Shown here piece after piece: positions 19,175 to 29,742 of a stretch of DNA of 64,000 bases. Position 1 is the first letter of the stretch, and every line of letters begins with the position of its first letter. The DNA comes from Bacteroidota bacterium (GTDB taxonomy: Bacteria > Bacteroidota > Bacteroidia > Bacteroidales > JAADJA01). A model generated the notes under the pieces. The model did no database searches, was not told the DNA's origin, and worked only from the letters and a program-made list of their open reading frames with translations. The DNA is taken from assembly GCA_020444515.1 (NCBI GenBank), contig JAHLKX010000001.1:558001-622000 (forward strand), given 5' to 3'. Made by a program: the position numbers and the translations under genes.

Positions 19175-21852
19175 ATTATCCGATTTGGGAACTTTACGGA
19201 TTTAACAGTGGCACCATCGTTGCCATTATTGCTGTTACACATGCATTTATTGCACACCTTGCCGTGGGTGGTGGCTTATTCCTCTGGCTGACCGATTTAA
19301 AAAGTGTTCGGGAAAACAATCTTCAAATAAAAGCTTATGTTAAAAAGCATATTTGGTTTTTCCTCTTGCTGACGATGGTTTTTGGTGGAGTATCAGGTGT
19401 TGGGATTTGGTTTATTATTGCCCTTTCAAACCCTGCTGCAACATCTTCGCTGATCCATAGCTTTGTATTTGGGTGGGCTATTGAATGGGTATTTTTTATA
19501 GGAGAAATCGCAGCCCTGCTGATTTACCATTATCGTTTCGACACAATGAAACCGAAATACAGGTTGCAGGTTTCCTTTCTTTATTTCTTGTTTGCTTGGT
19601 TAAGCATGGTCATTATCAATGGCATACTGGCTTATATGCTTACACCAGGGAAATGGCTTGAAACGCAAAATTTTTGGGATGGATTTTTTAATCCAACCTA
19701 TTTTTCTTCTCTCTTTTTCAGAACAGCTGCAGCAGTCATGATCGCCGGTTTGTTCGGATATATTACGGTTGTTTTTCGTGAGACAGGAGAGTTCAGAACA
19801 AAAATGCTCAGGTATTGCACGAAATGGTTATTGTATCCGACACCTTTCATTGCCGTTACAGCTTACTGGTATTATATTTCAGTTCCAGGAGTAATTCGAG
19901 AAACTGCTTTTCAACTGAATCCCCAATCAGAATTGGTTGTCGTTGTATTTTTTATCACCTCAGCACTGGTCTTTGTTGGAGGATTGTATTTCGCCTTAAA
20001 AACCAGTCCTGCTATACAAAGAATCCTGGTGTTTGTTTTTATTTTGTTCGGGTTGGGATGGTATGGAAGTTTTGAGTATCTGCGGGAGTACGCTCGAAAA
20101 CCTTACATCATTTACGATTATATGTATTCAACATCCATCCTGAAAAAAGATGTAGCCATGCTGAATAAAGAGGGAGTGCTGCGCCATGCAAAATGGACAC
20201 CATTAAAAAAGATCACTGCTGAAAACAGTTTACAAGCAGGCAGGGAGTTGTTTAATATTCAATGCCTGCCTTGTCATACCGTAGGCGGCGTTAAAAATGA
20301 TATAAAGGAAAAAACCCAAAACCTGACCTATATGGGTATGATTTCCCAGATTTACGGGCAGGGAAAAATTCTGGATTACATGCCGGAATTTGTGGGAACG
20401 CAGCATGAAATGGAAGCACTGGCAGCATTTATAACAGCCGACATAAATAAAAAGAATCTCACTACCGAATTATCTCAATTTGAGCCGAAACCAGTTAAAA
20501 ATGAAATCCCCGACTTTGATCAGAAAAATGATGAATATGTGCTTTTGGCCTGGAATGATCTTGGAATGCATTGCATTTCTGACTGTGAACCCTGGTTCAT
20601 TTTATTACCTCCTGCTAATACACTGGAAGCCCAATTGATTAAAAGAGGTCCTTTACCTGAAATCATTCATGAAGGTGTTGAAATACGGTATCAGGTCCAA
20701 AAAGGATTTGAAAACCCATCGGACCATGTTCAATTGTGGGAGTTTGCAGAAAGTTATTTTGGCAAAAAACTGGAAAAAAATATTGGTTTGGCAGGAAAGG
20801 GATTGAGCGGTGTCTTTGATTACAACCAAGACCGGAATAGTTTTATAGCAGAATTTATCCCGGTTGTTCCTTATAATGATGATGGTTCTTTTAATCCGTA
20901 TCCGCAATTTTATTTGGAGGCTGTTGATAAAGGTACCGGGAAAATATTGATGGCTACAAAAACAGTGGCGCCTGTTTCAACTGAAATGGGCTGTAGAAAT
21001 TGCCATGGAGGCGGATGGAAAGTTAATGGTGTTTCGGGAGTGGCAGATGAAACCGCGATCAATATTCTTAAGGTACACGATAGGATCAATGGTACAAATC
21101 TATACGAAACTGCATTGGCAGGAAAACCTCAATTGTGCCAGGGATGTCATGCAGATCCTGCTCTAGGGGCACCCGGAAAACCAGAACATAACAACTTTTC
21201 TACGGCCATGCATGGCTGGCACGCCAATTATATGTACATTGAAGGTGGTAAAGCTTGTGTGATGTGTCATCCGGCTTCTCCAACGGGCAATACACGCTGC
21301 AACAGGGGAATACATCCACAATTGGGTCTGAATTGCACCCATTGCCATGGAACCCTTGCCGATCATGCTTCAGGCTTGCTAAATGCCCAACTCACAACAA
21401 ACAGCAGCAAAAGACTAATCAAGTATTTGAAAACAGTTTATGCGGAATCACCCAGCAATATAAATCCAAGGTTACCCTGGTTGCAAGAACCAGATTGCCT
21501 GGGGTGTCACGAAGACTTTAATAAACCGGAGGAAGGTTTTACCAGTTTTAACAAATGGAATAAGGAATTTGAAGAACTCTTCAGGATCAGAACCGGTGAT
21601 GGAGGAGTAAGATGTGAAGCGTGTCATAATTCAACTCACTCCATCTATCCGGCAAGAAATGATTTTGGATGGAATAAAGATAATACTCAACCCATGCAAT
21701 ATAGTGGTAAACCTTTGCCGATCGGTTCTGAGTTTTCTTGCGAAGTATGCCATAAACAAAAAATGGAGGGATCGATTCACCATCCCAATATGGAAAGGAT
21801 GTTTAGAAATATTGATCTGCCAATAAAAGAAGGGTTGATGATCGGTCTTTAA
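19171..21852 (+). CDS. bd-oxidase-like membrane domain fused to octaheme cytochrome c
   Basis: An 893-residue fusion. Residues 1-305 form about eight membrane helices that follow CydA's pattern: His24 in AVTHAFIAHL, GVSGVGIW, and the acidic pair Glu105/Glu112 in AIEWVFFIGE. The position of CydA's b558 ligand is Arg184 in LFFRTAAAVMIAG. A class I-like cytochrome c domain carries CLPCH (365-369). Residues 455-600 hold AWNDLGMHCISDCEPWF, a block I associate with multiheme cytochromes, and a beta-rich part. Seven more heme motifs follow: CRNCH 608, CQGCH 656, CVMCH 696, CTHCH 722, CLGCH 776, CEACH 815 and CEVCH 857. The probable job is to pass electrons between the quinone pool and periplasmic carriers. 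A GGGAGG ribosome site precedes the ATG. Confidence 0.75.
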   Translation: MNYPIWELYGFNSGTIVAIIAVTHAFIAHLAVGGGLFLWLTDLKSVRENNLQIKAYVKKHIWFFLLLTMVFGGVSGVGIWFIIALSNPAATSSLIHSFVFGWAIEWVFFIGEIAALLIYHYRFDTMKPKYRLQVSFLYFLFAWLSMVIINGILAYMLTPGKWLETQNFWDGFFNPTYFSSLFFRTAAAVMIAGLFGYITVVFRETGEFRTKMLRYCTKWLLYPTPFIAVTAYWYYISVPGVIRETAFQLNPQSELVVVVFFITSALVFVGGLYFALKTSPAIQRILVFVFILFGLGWYGSFEYLREYARKPYIIYDYMYSTSILKKDVAMLNKEGVLRHAKWTPLKKITAENSLQAGRELFNIQCLPCHTVGGVKNDIKEKTQNLTYMGMISQIYGQGKILDYMPEFVGTQHEMEALAAFITADINKKNLTTELSQFEPKPVKNEIPDFDQKNDEYVLLAWNDLGMHCISDCEPWFILLPPANTLEAQLIKRGPLPEIIHEGVEIRYQVQKGFENPSDHVQLWEFAESYFGKKLEKNIGLAGKGLSGVFDYNQDRNSFIAEFIPVVPYNDDGSFNPYPQFYLEAVDKGTGKILMATKTVAPVSTEMGCRNCHGGGWKVNGVSGVADETAINILKVHDRINGTNLYETALAGKPQLCQGCHADPALGAPGKPEHNNFSTAMHGWHANYMYIEGGKACVMCHPASPTGNTRCNRGIHPQLGLNCTHCHGTLADHASGLLNAQLTTNSSKRLIKYLKTVYAESPSNINPRLPWLQEPDCLGCHEDFNKPEEGFTSFNKWNKEFEELFRIRTGDGGVRCEACHNSTHSIYPARNDFGWNKDNTQPMQYSGKPLPIGSEFSCEVCHKQKMEGSIHHPNMERMFRNIDLPIKEGLMIGL

Positions 21853-21949
21853 CATCAATAGTTTACTGATGTTTCCAAATCAAGCTCAGCCAACATCACA
21901 CTAGCATTTGTCCTATAATTAATATTATGTTAAATTGATGATTTATTGT

Positions 21950-21992
21950 AAAGGGGGATCAGAATCAGACCTGTCCCCCTTTAGTTTCTTTA
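21950..21992 (+). terminator. Terminator after the cytochrome operon
   Basis: Stem AAAGGGGGA / TCCCCCTTT with a 15-base interior that can pair further (CAG/CTG), followed by TTTAGTTTCTTT. It lies between convergent genes; the T-rich side favours plus-strand termination. Confidence 0.7.
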
Positions 21993-21999
21993 AGTGTTA

Positions 22000-23223
22000 T
22001 TACATCCCATCCATTTCTGCCTCAATTTCGTTTTTCTTATCCATCATATCCAAACGGATATAAATTTCTTTGAGGGATGCCATGGTAGCCATATCATTAG
22101 GTTCCATTTCATGGGCTTTTTCAAGATATGGTAAACTTTTTTTCAAATAGTCATCAGCTAAGGATTTTAAAACCTCATATTCTTTTTGTTTGTCAATGGG
22201 TAGATTATTGGCGCTATCAATGACAACTGCCGCTTTATTCACATACAAAGCTCCCATGTTGTAAATCGGGTCAAAATAATCCGCTCTAATGGCTATAGAA
22301 CGCTCATAAGCATTGACTGCTTTTAAGAAAGCGTCTTCCCTAACCTCTCCTGATTTGGATTTATCATCAGCAATTTCATTGTATTTGGCCCCGATTGCAA
22401 AAAAGATGGTGGCGTTGGTTGTATCCATCTCCGCCGCTTTCTCCAGATTATTAAGCGCTTCTTCTGTCATTTCTTCTGCCAGGAACATATTGGTTTGATT
22501 CAGCAATAGGTTGAGATCATCAGGGAAACGCTCCCTGCCCATTTCATAAACTTTCAATGCCTTTTCAACATCTTTGTCCTGATTGTAGTTGATTCCAGCC
22601 AATGAGGAATAAATACTGGATTTGGGATAATTCATTTCTACCAGTTGCTCAAGGGTTGAGCGCGCTTTGTCATAATCCTGCCCCAGTTCGGCTGAGACGC
22701 TGATATAGTATATGGTTGTGGTATCATTGGTGCCTGCCTCTTTATAGATGTCATAGGCTTTTTCGAATGATTTTACCGCACCCATGAAAGCATTCCTTGC
22801 AGCTGCAGAGTCCTGAACATCCAATGCCCCCATACCATCATTGAATCTGTTGGCTCCATCATTGAAATAAGCCTCCCCGACAATGGGCATGAAATTATTG
22901 ATATCATTGGTGTACTGATCCTTATCATCAAGTTCTTTGGCCCTTACATAAGCCTCATAAGCTTTATTCAGGGCATCAGGATCCAGGTTCCGGTACTCGT
23001 CATTGGTACTCCTGTAAATATCAATATAAATGTTTCCTCGGTAGAACCATGTCTTGGCATCATTCATGGTTTTTTCGTGTGTAATGGCTTTATCGATATA
23101 TTCTTTGGCTTTGTCCAGTTTCCCGTCCTTGTGATAGTTATAGGCACTCACAACGGCAGCTTTCTGAGTAAAACCAGCAACCATCAGCATAACAAATGTG
23201 ATTAACAATGTTGTTCTCTTCAT
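22000..23223 (-). CDS. Secreted tetratricopeptide repeat protein
   Basis: About 407 residues from the ATG at 23223, which is followed at once by a signal peptide (MKRTTLLITFVMLMVAGFTQ). The rest is helical TPR-type repeats, with recognisable pairs such as AYNYHKDGKLDKAKEYIDKAI, TWFYRGNIYID, AEEALNNLEKAAEMDTTNA and PYLEKAHEMEPNDMATMASL. TPR proteins scaffold protein-protein contacts; periplasmic location is inferred from the signal. It has no operon partner. A -7 box (TACCTTTG on the minus strand) lies 41 bases upstream of the ATG. Confidence 0.8.
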   Translation of the reverse strand: MKRTTLLITFVMLMVAGFTQKAAVVSAYNYHKDGKLDKAKEYIDKAITHEKTMNDAKTWFYRGNIYIDIYRSTNDEYRNLDPDALNKAYEAYVRAKELDDKDQYTNDINNFMPIVGEAYFNDGANRFNDGMGALDVQDSAAARNAFMGAVKSFEKAYDIYKEAGTNDTTTIYYISVSAELGQDYDKARSTLEQLVEMNYPKSSIYSSLAGINYNQDKDVEKALKVYEMGRERFPDDLNLLLNQTNMFLAEEMTEEALNNLEKAAEMDTTNATIFFAIGAKYNEIADDKSKSGEVREDAFLKAVNAYERSIAIRADYFDPIYNMGALYVNKAAVVIDSANNLPIDKQKEYEVLKSLADDYLKKSLPYLEKAHEMEPNDMATMASLKEIYIRLDMMDKKNEIEAEMDGM

Positions 23224-23264
23224 AACTATTTTTTTATTGTGTTGATATTTTTGTCTTTGCAATG

Positions 23265-23272
23265 CAAAGGTA
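23265..23272 (-). promoter_or_regulatory. Candidate -7 box for the TPR gene
   Basis: Minus-strand TACCTTTG, an exact match to the Bacteroidota TAnnTTTG box, 41 bases before the chosen ATG. No TTTG at the right -33 spacing was seen, so confidence is limited. Confidence 0.35.
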
Positions 23273-23394
23273 TTAATTTAACAACAATTTAACGATTTTT
23301 CAAATCAATAACCAGGCCAATTTGGAACGGTTCTCAGTCTATCAAGTGGTTTTTACTTCAATAATAAGTTGAGTTAATTTAGTATAAATACCTG

Positions 23395-25944
23395 TTATTC
23401 TTCATTTTCAGGAATAGAATCCAGTGTTTCTGATGGGCCCTCTTCCCCACCTTCAGTTGTTTCGGTCAAAGCATCAGCCTGTTCCTCTGCATCCTCATCA
23501 ATTTCAACCCTAGCCACAGCGGCGATATGATCATCATCACGAAGATTTATCAATCTAACACCCTGTGTTGCTCTTCCCATCACTCTTAAGTTTTCTACTG
23601 CCAGGCGGATCAGGATCCCATTGCGGGTTATAATCATCAGATCATAGTTGTCGGTCACTGCTTTAATGGCGATTAATTTACCCGTTTTGTCCGTAATGTT
23701 AATGGTTTTCACACCTTTACCACCCCGGTTTGTGATCCGGTAATCATCCAGGTTGGAACGTTTGCCATAACCATTTTCAGAAACGACCAGTACATCCTGT
23801 TCTCCATTTTCCATGCAGATCATCCCGATCACTTCATCCCTGGACCCGCCAAGGGTTATTCCTCGAACACCAGAAGCATTCCGACCCATAGGCCTTACCG
23901 TATTTTCAGGAAAACGTATCGCCCTGCCCGACTTCAAAGCCATCATGATTTCATTTTGACCATTGGTAAGTTTGGCCTCAAGCAGGTTGTCGCCCTCTTT
24001 GATATTCACTGCAATGATCCCATTTTGGCGGGGTCGCGAATAGGCTTCCAGAGACGTTTTTTTGATGGTTCCCTTTTTGGTGGCCAAAACAATGAAATTA
24101 TTCTCACAATATTCCTTATCGGTCAAATCCTTTACATTGATAAACGCCCTTACATTATCATCCTGTGCAATATTGATCAGATTTTGTATGGCTCTGCCTT
24201 TGGATGTTTTTGTTCCTTCAGGAATTTCATAGACCCTTAGCCAGTAACATTTTCCAAGCTCCGTAAAAAGCAAGATATAATTATGATTGGTAGCAATAAA
24301 AAGATGTTCCAGAAAGTCTTCATCACGTGTTTTGCTACCACGTGATCCAATTCCACCCCTGTTTTGTCTTCTGTATTCGGTGAGGGGTGTGCGTTTGATA
24401 TAACCAAGATGTGAAATGGTAATGACGACCTCTTCATCAGCAATGGTATCGGTAATATTAAAATCTTTCCCTGTGTATTCGATCTCAGTTCTTGTATCAT
24501 CACCATATTTCTCCTTGATTTCAAGCATTTCATCTTTTATGATCTGCATTCTGAGTGCTTCATCTGCCAGTATCTCTTTCAATTTTTCAATCAGCTTCAA
24601 TAATTCAGTATACTCTTCTTTAAGTTTTTCCTGCTCCAATCCGGTGAGTTTTTGAAGACGCATGTCAAGGATGGCCCGAGCCTGGATTTCACTGAGATCA
24701 AATTGCTCCATGAGTCCATTGCGGGCATCTTCAGGAGTTCGTGATGCCCTGATCAAGGCGATGACATCGTCAAGATGATCCAGGGCAATAATCAATCCTT
24801 CTAAAATATGGGCTTTTTTCTCGGCCTCATCCAGTTCATACTGGGTTTTACGAATGAGAACCTTGTGTCTGTGCTCTACATAATAGTGGATCAGGTCTTT
24901 CAGGTTAAGCAACATCGGCCGGCCATTGACCAAAGCAATATTGTTGACACTGAAGGAAGACTGGAGCTGGGTATACTGATAAAGTTTATTCAAAGTGACA
25001 TTGGGTATGGCTTCCCGTTTCAGCTCATAGACAATCCTTAAACCATCTTTATCGGATTCATCCCGTATATCAGAAATTCCATCAATTTTTTTCTCGTTGA
25101 CCAGGTCAGCAGCTTTTTTAATCATTTCGGCTTTGTTCACCTGATAGGGAATAGAGGTAACGATGATCCTTGCCTTTCCATGATCATCTTCTTCAATAAT
25201 GGCCTCTCCCCTAACGACAATTCGTCCGCGACCGGTCTCGTAAGCACTTTTTACACCATCATAACCATAGATGAGCCCGCCGGTAGGAAAATCAGGTCCT
25301 TTGATAAATTTCATCAATTCAGGGATGGTAATGTCGCGGTTATCAATATAGGCTACAACACCCTCAAGGACTTCCGTGAGGTTGTGCGGTGGCATGTTGG
25401 TCGCCATACCTACAGCTATTCCGGAAGCTCCATTGACCAGAAGGTTAGGGATTTTAGCAGGTAACACCGTTGGTTCTTCCAGGGTGTCGTCAAAATTAAG
25501 TTGAAAATCTACGGTATTTTTATTGATATCAGCCAGCATTTCTTCCGCAATTTTCCTTAGTCTTGCCTCCGTGTACCGCATTGCTGCAGGGCTATCACCA
25601 TCCATAGACCCAAAGTTTCCCTGACCATCAACCAGGGGATACCGCAATGACCAATGTTGGGCCATACGCACCATTGCATCATAAACACTGGTATCACCAT
25701 GGGGGTGATACTTACCTAAAACCTCTCCGACAATTCTCGCGGATTTCTTATAGGACCTGTTTGAAAGTACACCCAGATCAAGCATTCCGTAAAGCACACG
25801 TCGATGAACAGGTTTCAATCCATCACGAACATCAGGCAATGCACGCGACACGATGACTGACATCGAATAATCGATGTAAGCAGCCTTCATCTGGTTCTCA
25901 ATATTTACCTTGATGATCCGTTCTCCGTTTTGTTCATTTTCCAT
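23395..25944 (-). CDS. gyrA: DNA gyrase subunit A
   Basis: An 849-residue GyrA. The N-terminal breakage-reunion domain has the catalytic Tyr in [10 protein letters not shown], and the quinolone-resistance region reads [17 protein letters not shown]. The residue equivalent to E. coli Ser83 is Thr, which is also wild-type in some bacteria, and the Asp87 equivalent is kept. The C-terminal beta-pinwheel carries the GyrA-box-like [12 protein letters not shown] and repeated NGYGKR-type turns, favouring GyrA over ParC. The protein ends in an acidic tail of about 40 residues rich in Glu and Asp. With GyrB it introduces negative supercoils. The gene stands alone, divergent from clpC. Confidence 0.97.
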   Translation of the reverse strand: MENEQNGERIIKVNIENQMKAAYIDYSMSVIVSRALPDVRDGLKPVHRRVLYGMLDLGVLSNRSYKKSARIVGEVLGKYHPHGDTSVYDAMVRMAQHWSLRYPLVDGQGNFGSMDGDSPAAMRYTEARLRKIAEEMLADINKNTVDFQLNFDDTLEEPTVLPAKIPNLLVNGASGIAVGMATNMPPHNLTEVLEGVVAYIDNRDITIPELMKFIKGPDFPTGGLIYGYDGVKSAYETGRGRIVVRGEAIIEEDDHGKARIIVTSIPYQVNKAEMIKKAADLVNEKKIDGISDIRDESDKDGLRIVYELKREAIPNVTLNKLYQYTQLQSSFSVNNIALVNGRPMLLNLKDLIHYYVEHRHKVLIRKTQYELDEAEKKAHILEGLIIALDHLDDVIALIRASRTPEDARNGLMEQFDLSEIQARAILDMRLQKLTGLEQEKLKEEYTELLKLIEKLKEILADEALRMQIIKDEMLEIKEKYGDDTRTEIEYTGKDFNITDTIADEEVVITISHLGYIKRTPLTEYRRQNRGGIGSRGSKTRDEDFLEHLFIATNHNYILLFTELGKCYWLRVYEIPEGTKTSKGRAIQNLINIAQDDNVRAFINVKDLTDKEYCENNFIVLATKKGTIKKTSLEAYSRPRQNGIIAVNIKEGDNLLEAKLTNGQNEIMMALKSGRAIRFPENTVRPMGRNASGVRGITLGGSRDEVIGMICMENGEQDVLVVSENGYGKRSNLDDYRITNRGGKGVKTINITDKTGKLIAIKAVTDNYDLMIITRNGILIRLAVENLRVMGRATQGVRLINLRDDDHIAAVARVEIDEDAEEQADALTETTEGGEEGPSETLDSIPENEE

Positions 25945-26290
25945 TTTATACTAGCTTCAATAACAGTTAATTACAAGTTTTCAGAAAAGGATACGAATGT
26001 AGCAATTTTTCAGCTAAAAAACCTTGTTTTTAGCTTACTTTTATTACTAACACAGCCGTGTTAATAAAAAAAGCCCCTCCGGCTATTTTTCCGTACATTT
26101 GTAAATAAATTTGAATCCTGCGTCAACTTGTCATGGTTGATTTTGTTATACACTTAGGTAGGGTTTTTGATAACAGCCTATCTAGCGAAAATATCGCGAA
26201 ACTAAAAAGTTATATAGACCGTTAATAAACGACTAAAGTCGAAATATCTGTTCGGCCTGATCGTTAAAGAATAGAATTTGAACGAAACAC
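25945..26290. other. Divergent promoter region between gyrA and clpC
   Basis: A 346-base non-coding region. It holds a dyad TAACAC-AGCC-GTGTTA (26048-26063), a TACATTTG box on the plus strand (26094-26101) that could start a long clpC leader, and a 12-base palindrome CGACTAAAGTCG (26230-26241) about 50 bases before the clpC ATG. No CtsR-type heptad repeat or CIRCE element was recognised, and no tRNA or small ORF. Confidence 0.5.
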
Positions 26291-28843
26291 ATGGAAGCTA
26301 AATTTTCTCAAAGAGTTAAAGACGTATTATCATATAGCCGTGAAGAAGCCATCAGGCTTGGAAATGATTATATTGGACTGGAACATTTACTTTTAGGCAT
26401 TATCAGAGAAGGTGAAGGTATGGCTATCCAAATTCTCACCTATTTTGGTATTGATTTATCAAAGATCAGAAAAGAGATAGAAGTGGCCATTGCCAATAAT
26501 TCAGAAGGTAAGTCCAGGAAAACAGAAAATATCCCCCTCATTAAACAGGCTGAGAGGGCTCTCAAGATCACCTATCTTGAGGCCAAGCTATTCAATAGCG
26601 AACTCATTGGAACAGAGCATTTATTATTGGCCATCTTGAAAGACAATGATAACATTGTAACCCGCTCTTTCAGTACATATGGCGTTGATTATGATGCAGT
26701 AAAAGATGAATTGAAGGCCATTATGTCCAATGCTGAAGATTCAGGAATTGAACCCCGGGATGAACTCCCAGGTGGCACAGCGCATGATGATCCTGATGAA
26801 GGTGGAAAGGAATTTGGGGGCAGTATTAAAAAAATATCGGATTCCAAATCAAAAACACCTGTCCTGGATAATTTTGGTCGGGATATTACAAAATATGCTG
26901 AGGAGGGTCGTCTTGATCCCATCGTTGGAAGAAAACGCGAACTGGAACGGATTGCGCAGATTTTAAGCCGTCGGAAGAAAAATAATCCCATCCTGATCGG
27001 AGAACCCGGTGTTGGAAAATCAGCTATTGCAGAAGGACTTGCCCTACGAATAGTTGAAAGAAAGGTTTCCAGGGCATTGTTCAACAAAAGGATTGTTACA
27101 CTTGATCTGGCTTCACTGGTAGCGGGAACAAAGTATCGTGGTCAGTTTGAAGAAAGGATGAAAGCCGTTCTCAATGAACTGGAAAAAAACCCTGACATTA
27201 TACTTTTTATTGATGAAATTCACACCATCGTTGGTGCCGGAAATGCATCCGGATCACTGGATGCAAGCAATATGTTCAAACCAGCGCTTGCAAGGGGCGA
27301 AATACAATGCATTGGTGCCACTACCCTGGATGAATACCGACAATATATTGAAAAAGACGGAGCACTCGAGCGTCGGTTCCAGAAAGTTCTGGTTGATCCG
27401 ACTTCACCGGATGAAACCGTGGAAATTCTGAATAACATTAAGGAAAAATATGAAGATCATCATTTGGTAAATTATTCGGATGATGCCATAAAGGCTTGTG
27501 TGAATCTTACCATGCGTTATATTAGCGACCGGTATCTCCCCGACAAGGCCATTGATGCCCTGGATGAGGCCGGATCACGGGTTCATATTACCAACATTCA
27601 TGTTCCGGTTGAGATCATTGATATTGAAAACAGGATTGAAGAAACCAAAGCAAAAAAGACACAGGCCATCAATAATCAAAAATTTGAAGAGGCAGCCAAA
27701 TTCCGTGACATAGAAAGAAAACTACAGGAAGATCTGGACCAGGAAAAACGGAAATGGGAAGAGGAATCAAAGATCCACCGTGAAGAGGTCTCGGAAGAGA
27801 ATGTTGCTGAGGTGATTGCCATGATGACAGGCGTCCCGGTTCAGCGGATTGCTCAAAATGAAAGTGAGCGTTTGGTAAGTATGGAAACAGATCTGGGAGG
27901 TTCTGTGATCGGACAGGATGAAGCCATTAAAAAAGTAGTCAAGTCCATCCGCCGTAACCGGGCCGGATTGAAAGATCCCAATAAACCGATTGGTACCTTT
28001 ATTTTCCTGGGACCAACCGGTGTTGGCAAAACCCACTTGGCCAAGGTTCTAGCCCGCTATCTTTTCGATACAGAAGATGCACTTGTGCGGGTTGATATGA
28101 GTGAATATATGGAAAAATTTGCCGTTTCACGGTTGGTTGGAGCACCTCCGGGATATGTTGGATATGAAGAAGGGGGTCAGTTAACTGAAAAAGTGCGACG
28201 CAAGCCCTACTCTATCGTTTTACTTGATGAAATTGAAAAAGCCCATCCGGATGTGTTCCATTTGCTACTCCAGGTCTTAGATGATGGTGTTCTGACTGAT
28301 AGTTTTGGACGAAAAGTTGATTTTAAGAATACCATTCTGATCATGACCAGTAATATTGGCTCACGCCAGTTAAAAGATTTTGGTCAGGGCGTTGGATTCA
28401 ATACAGCTGCCAAAAAATCAGCGCGTTCATCTTATGCAAAAGGTGTCATCGAAAATGCATTAAAGAAAGCCTTCACACCTGAATTCCTCAATCGGATTGA
28501 TGATGTGGTCATATTTGAATCACTTGAAAGAGAGGATATCCATAAGATCATTGATATTGAACTCAATTATTTATTTAAGCGAATTAAAGATTTGGGATAT
28601 ACCATTGATGTTACCAAAAAAGCCAAAGATTTTATTGTTGATAAAGGCTGGGATGAACAGTATGGTGCCCGTCCACTCAAACGCGCCATTCAAAAATATG
28701 TGGAAGATCCACTTGCTGAAGAGATCATCAAACACAATCTTGGCAGCGGCGATAAGATCATCGTTGACTTCAAAGGGAAAGGCGATGCGGAAGAATTGAT
28801 CATCAATATTCAAAAGGCTAAAAAAGAGATAGCAAAATCCTGA
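26291..28843 (+). CDS. clpC: ATP-dependent Clp protease ATP-binding subunit ClpC
   Basis: An 850-residue Hsp100 unfoldase. It has two N-terminal Clp repeats (1-145), AAA domain 1 with Walker A GEPGVGKS (237-244), a UVR-type middle segment ([13 protein letters not shown], about 461-473) and AAA domain 2 with Walker A GPTGVGKT (574-581). VGF in GQGVGFNT is the likely ClpP-binding loop. The UVR motif and N-domain mark it as ClpC rather than ClpA or ClpB. It unfolds substrates and feeds them to ClpP. The gene is monocistronic with a strong terminator; no mcsA/mcsB or ctsR neighbours are present. Confidence 0.95.
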   Translation: MEAKFSQRVKDVLSYSREEAIRLGNDYIGLEHLLLGIIREGEGMAIQILTYFGIDLSKIRKEIEVAIANNSEGKSRKTENIPLIKQAERALKITYLEAKLFNSELIGTEHLLLAILKDNDNIVTRSFSTYGVDYDAVKDELKAIMSNAEDSGIEPRDELPGGTAHDDPDEGGKEFGGSIKKISDSKSKTPVLDNFGRDITKYAEEGRLDPIVGRKRELERIAQILSRRKKNNPILIGEPGVGKSAIAEGLALRIVERKVSRALFNKRIVTLDLASLVAGTKYRGQFEERMKAVLNELEKNPDIILFIDEIHTIVGAGNASGSLDASNMFKPALARGEIQCIGATTLDEYRQYIEKDGALERRFQKVLVDPTSPDETVEILNNIKEKYEDHHLVNYSDDAIKACVNLTMRYISDRYLPDKAIDALDEAGSRVHITNIHVPVEIIDIENRIEETKAKKTQAINNQKFEEAAKFRDIERKLQEDLDQEKRKWEEESKIHREEVSEENVAEVIAMMTGVPVQRIAQNESERLVSMETDLGGSVIGQDEAIKKVVKSIRRNRAGLKDPNKPIGTFIFLGPTGVGKTHLAKVLARYLFDTEDALVRVDMSEYMEKFAVSRLVGAPPGYVGYEEGGQLTEKVRRKPYSIVLLDEIEKAHPDVFHLLLQVLDDGVLTDSFGRKVDFKNTILIMTSNIGSRQLKDFGQGVGFNTAAKKSARSSYAKGVIENALKKAFTPEFLNRIDDVVIFESLEREDIHKIIDIELNYLFKRIKDLGYTIDVTKKAKDFIVDKGWDEQYGARPLKRAIQKYVEDPLAEEIIKHNLGSGDKIIVDFKGKGDAEELIINIQKAKKEIAKS

Positions 28844-28849
28844 CGACAC

Positions 28850-28876
28850 AAGGCTGCTATTAAGCAGCCTTTTTTA
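28850..28876 (+). terminator. clpC terminator
   Basis: Perfect 9-bp stem AAGGCTGCT / AGCAGCCTT with an ATTA loop and T6 tail, 7 bases after the clpC stop and abutting the stop of the convergent gene. Confidence 0.9.
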
Positions 28877-29623
28877 TTAAAAGGTTACAGCCGATTCTTT
28901 TAAATCTTTTTTCTGTAGGTCGCTTCCGAAATGAACGCCCAGATTTCCCATCATCTTTTGTATCCATTCTATGTCCGGATTGTAGATATTTAATTCAACC
29001 GAAAAACCTGTGTCCCTGAATACAATTCTATTCCCATCATTATCTTTTAAAGTAAAGGCATTATTTTCATCGGTCGGTATGTGAACAGCATATCTCCTAT
29101 TCAATTTTTGGATAAGGGATGCAGCATCAATGGCCTCTTTCTCCCTTCTGAACCTGAATTGGCCCATTACCAGCATGTTATCAATGAAAAAATAAACCAG
29201 CATGGCTTCATAATCATAAACCAGGGCACGGTATCCTGCAACAATAAAATGAGGAAGTTTGGAGTGTGGATCCGATATAGTGAGATAATCAGGATCACCA
29301 TTTTTTCTGAAGAAATTATCATATTGCTTTCCCACCTTATAGTTGGCAAATCCAATTTCATCTTTTGTTTCGAACTCCACCTTGGGTTGGGTTTTGAAAA
29401 CGGACAGAATATAATCCCAGGGTTCATCTTTTATAGCATCGGGGTACGGCCTGTTAATCAGGTATCGGTTATACAAGCGAAGGTACTTATAATGGTACCG
29501 TCCATAAATTAGTCTGGTTAGCAGAAATTTTATTTGAATCCTAAAAATAAAAATCAGGATCATGAAGATGACTGCTGCAATCAATAAAATTTCAAATAAA
29601 GAAAGGGTTTCGATCAATGACAT
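28877..29623 (-). CDS. Membrane-anchored protein, unknown family
   Basis: A 248-residue protein with a single N-terminal membrane helix (about residues 9-30, LFEILLIAAVIFMILIFIF) followed by a basic stop-transfer region and a soluble domain of about 215 residues. The soluble part is mixed alpha/beta with many aromatic residues (YGRYHYKYLRLYNRYL, ALVYDYEAMLVYFF). I do not recognise it and see no catalytic motif. It is divergent from the acyl-CoA dehydrogenase gene, with a shared 119-base promoter region containing a perfect palindrome. Confidence 0.65.
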   Translation of the reverse strand: MSLIETLSLFEILLIAAVIFMILIFIFRIQIKFLLTRLIYGRYHYKYLRLYNRYLINRPYPDAIKDEPWDYILSVFKTQPKVEFETKDEIGFANYKVGKQYDNFFRKNGDPDYLTISDPHSKLPHFIVAGYRALVYDYEAMLVYFFIDNMLVMGQFRFRREKEAIDAASLIQKLNRRYAVHIPTDENNAFTLKDNDGNRIVFRDTGFSVELNIYNPDIEWIQKMMGNLGVHFGSDLQKKDLKESAVTF

Positions 29624-29677
29624 GAACTATATGGTTTATCACGATTTTTTTAGATTCTGCACAAAATTAGGAATTTT

Positions 29678-29699
29678 ATATATCTACCATTAGATATAT
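29678..29699. promoter_or_regulatory. Perfect palindrome upstream of acyl-CoA dehydrogenase
   Basis: Arms ATATATCTA and TAGATATAT around CCAT, ending 3 bases before the TATTTTTG -7 box of the plus-strand gene. This places it over the -33 region, a classic repressor position. It is also 55 bases from the divergent start. The cognate regulator is not in the window. Confidence 0.5.
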
Positions 29700-29702
29700 T
29701 TA

Positions 29703-29710
29703 TATTTTTG
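29703..29710 (+). promoter_or_regulatory. Candidate -7 box for acyl-CoA dehydrogenase
   Basis: TATTTTTG matches TAnnTTTG exactly, 32 bases before the ATG. No clear -33 TTTG; that zone is occupied by the palindrome. Confidence 0.4.
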
Positions 29711-29742
29711 GCCGAAATTTAAAATTACTAAATCCCTGTACT

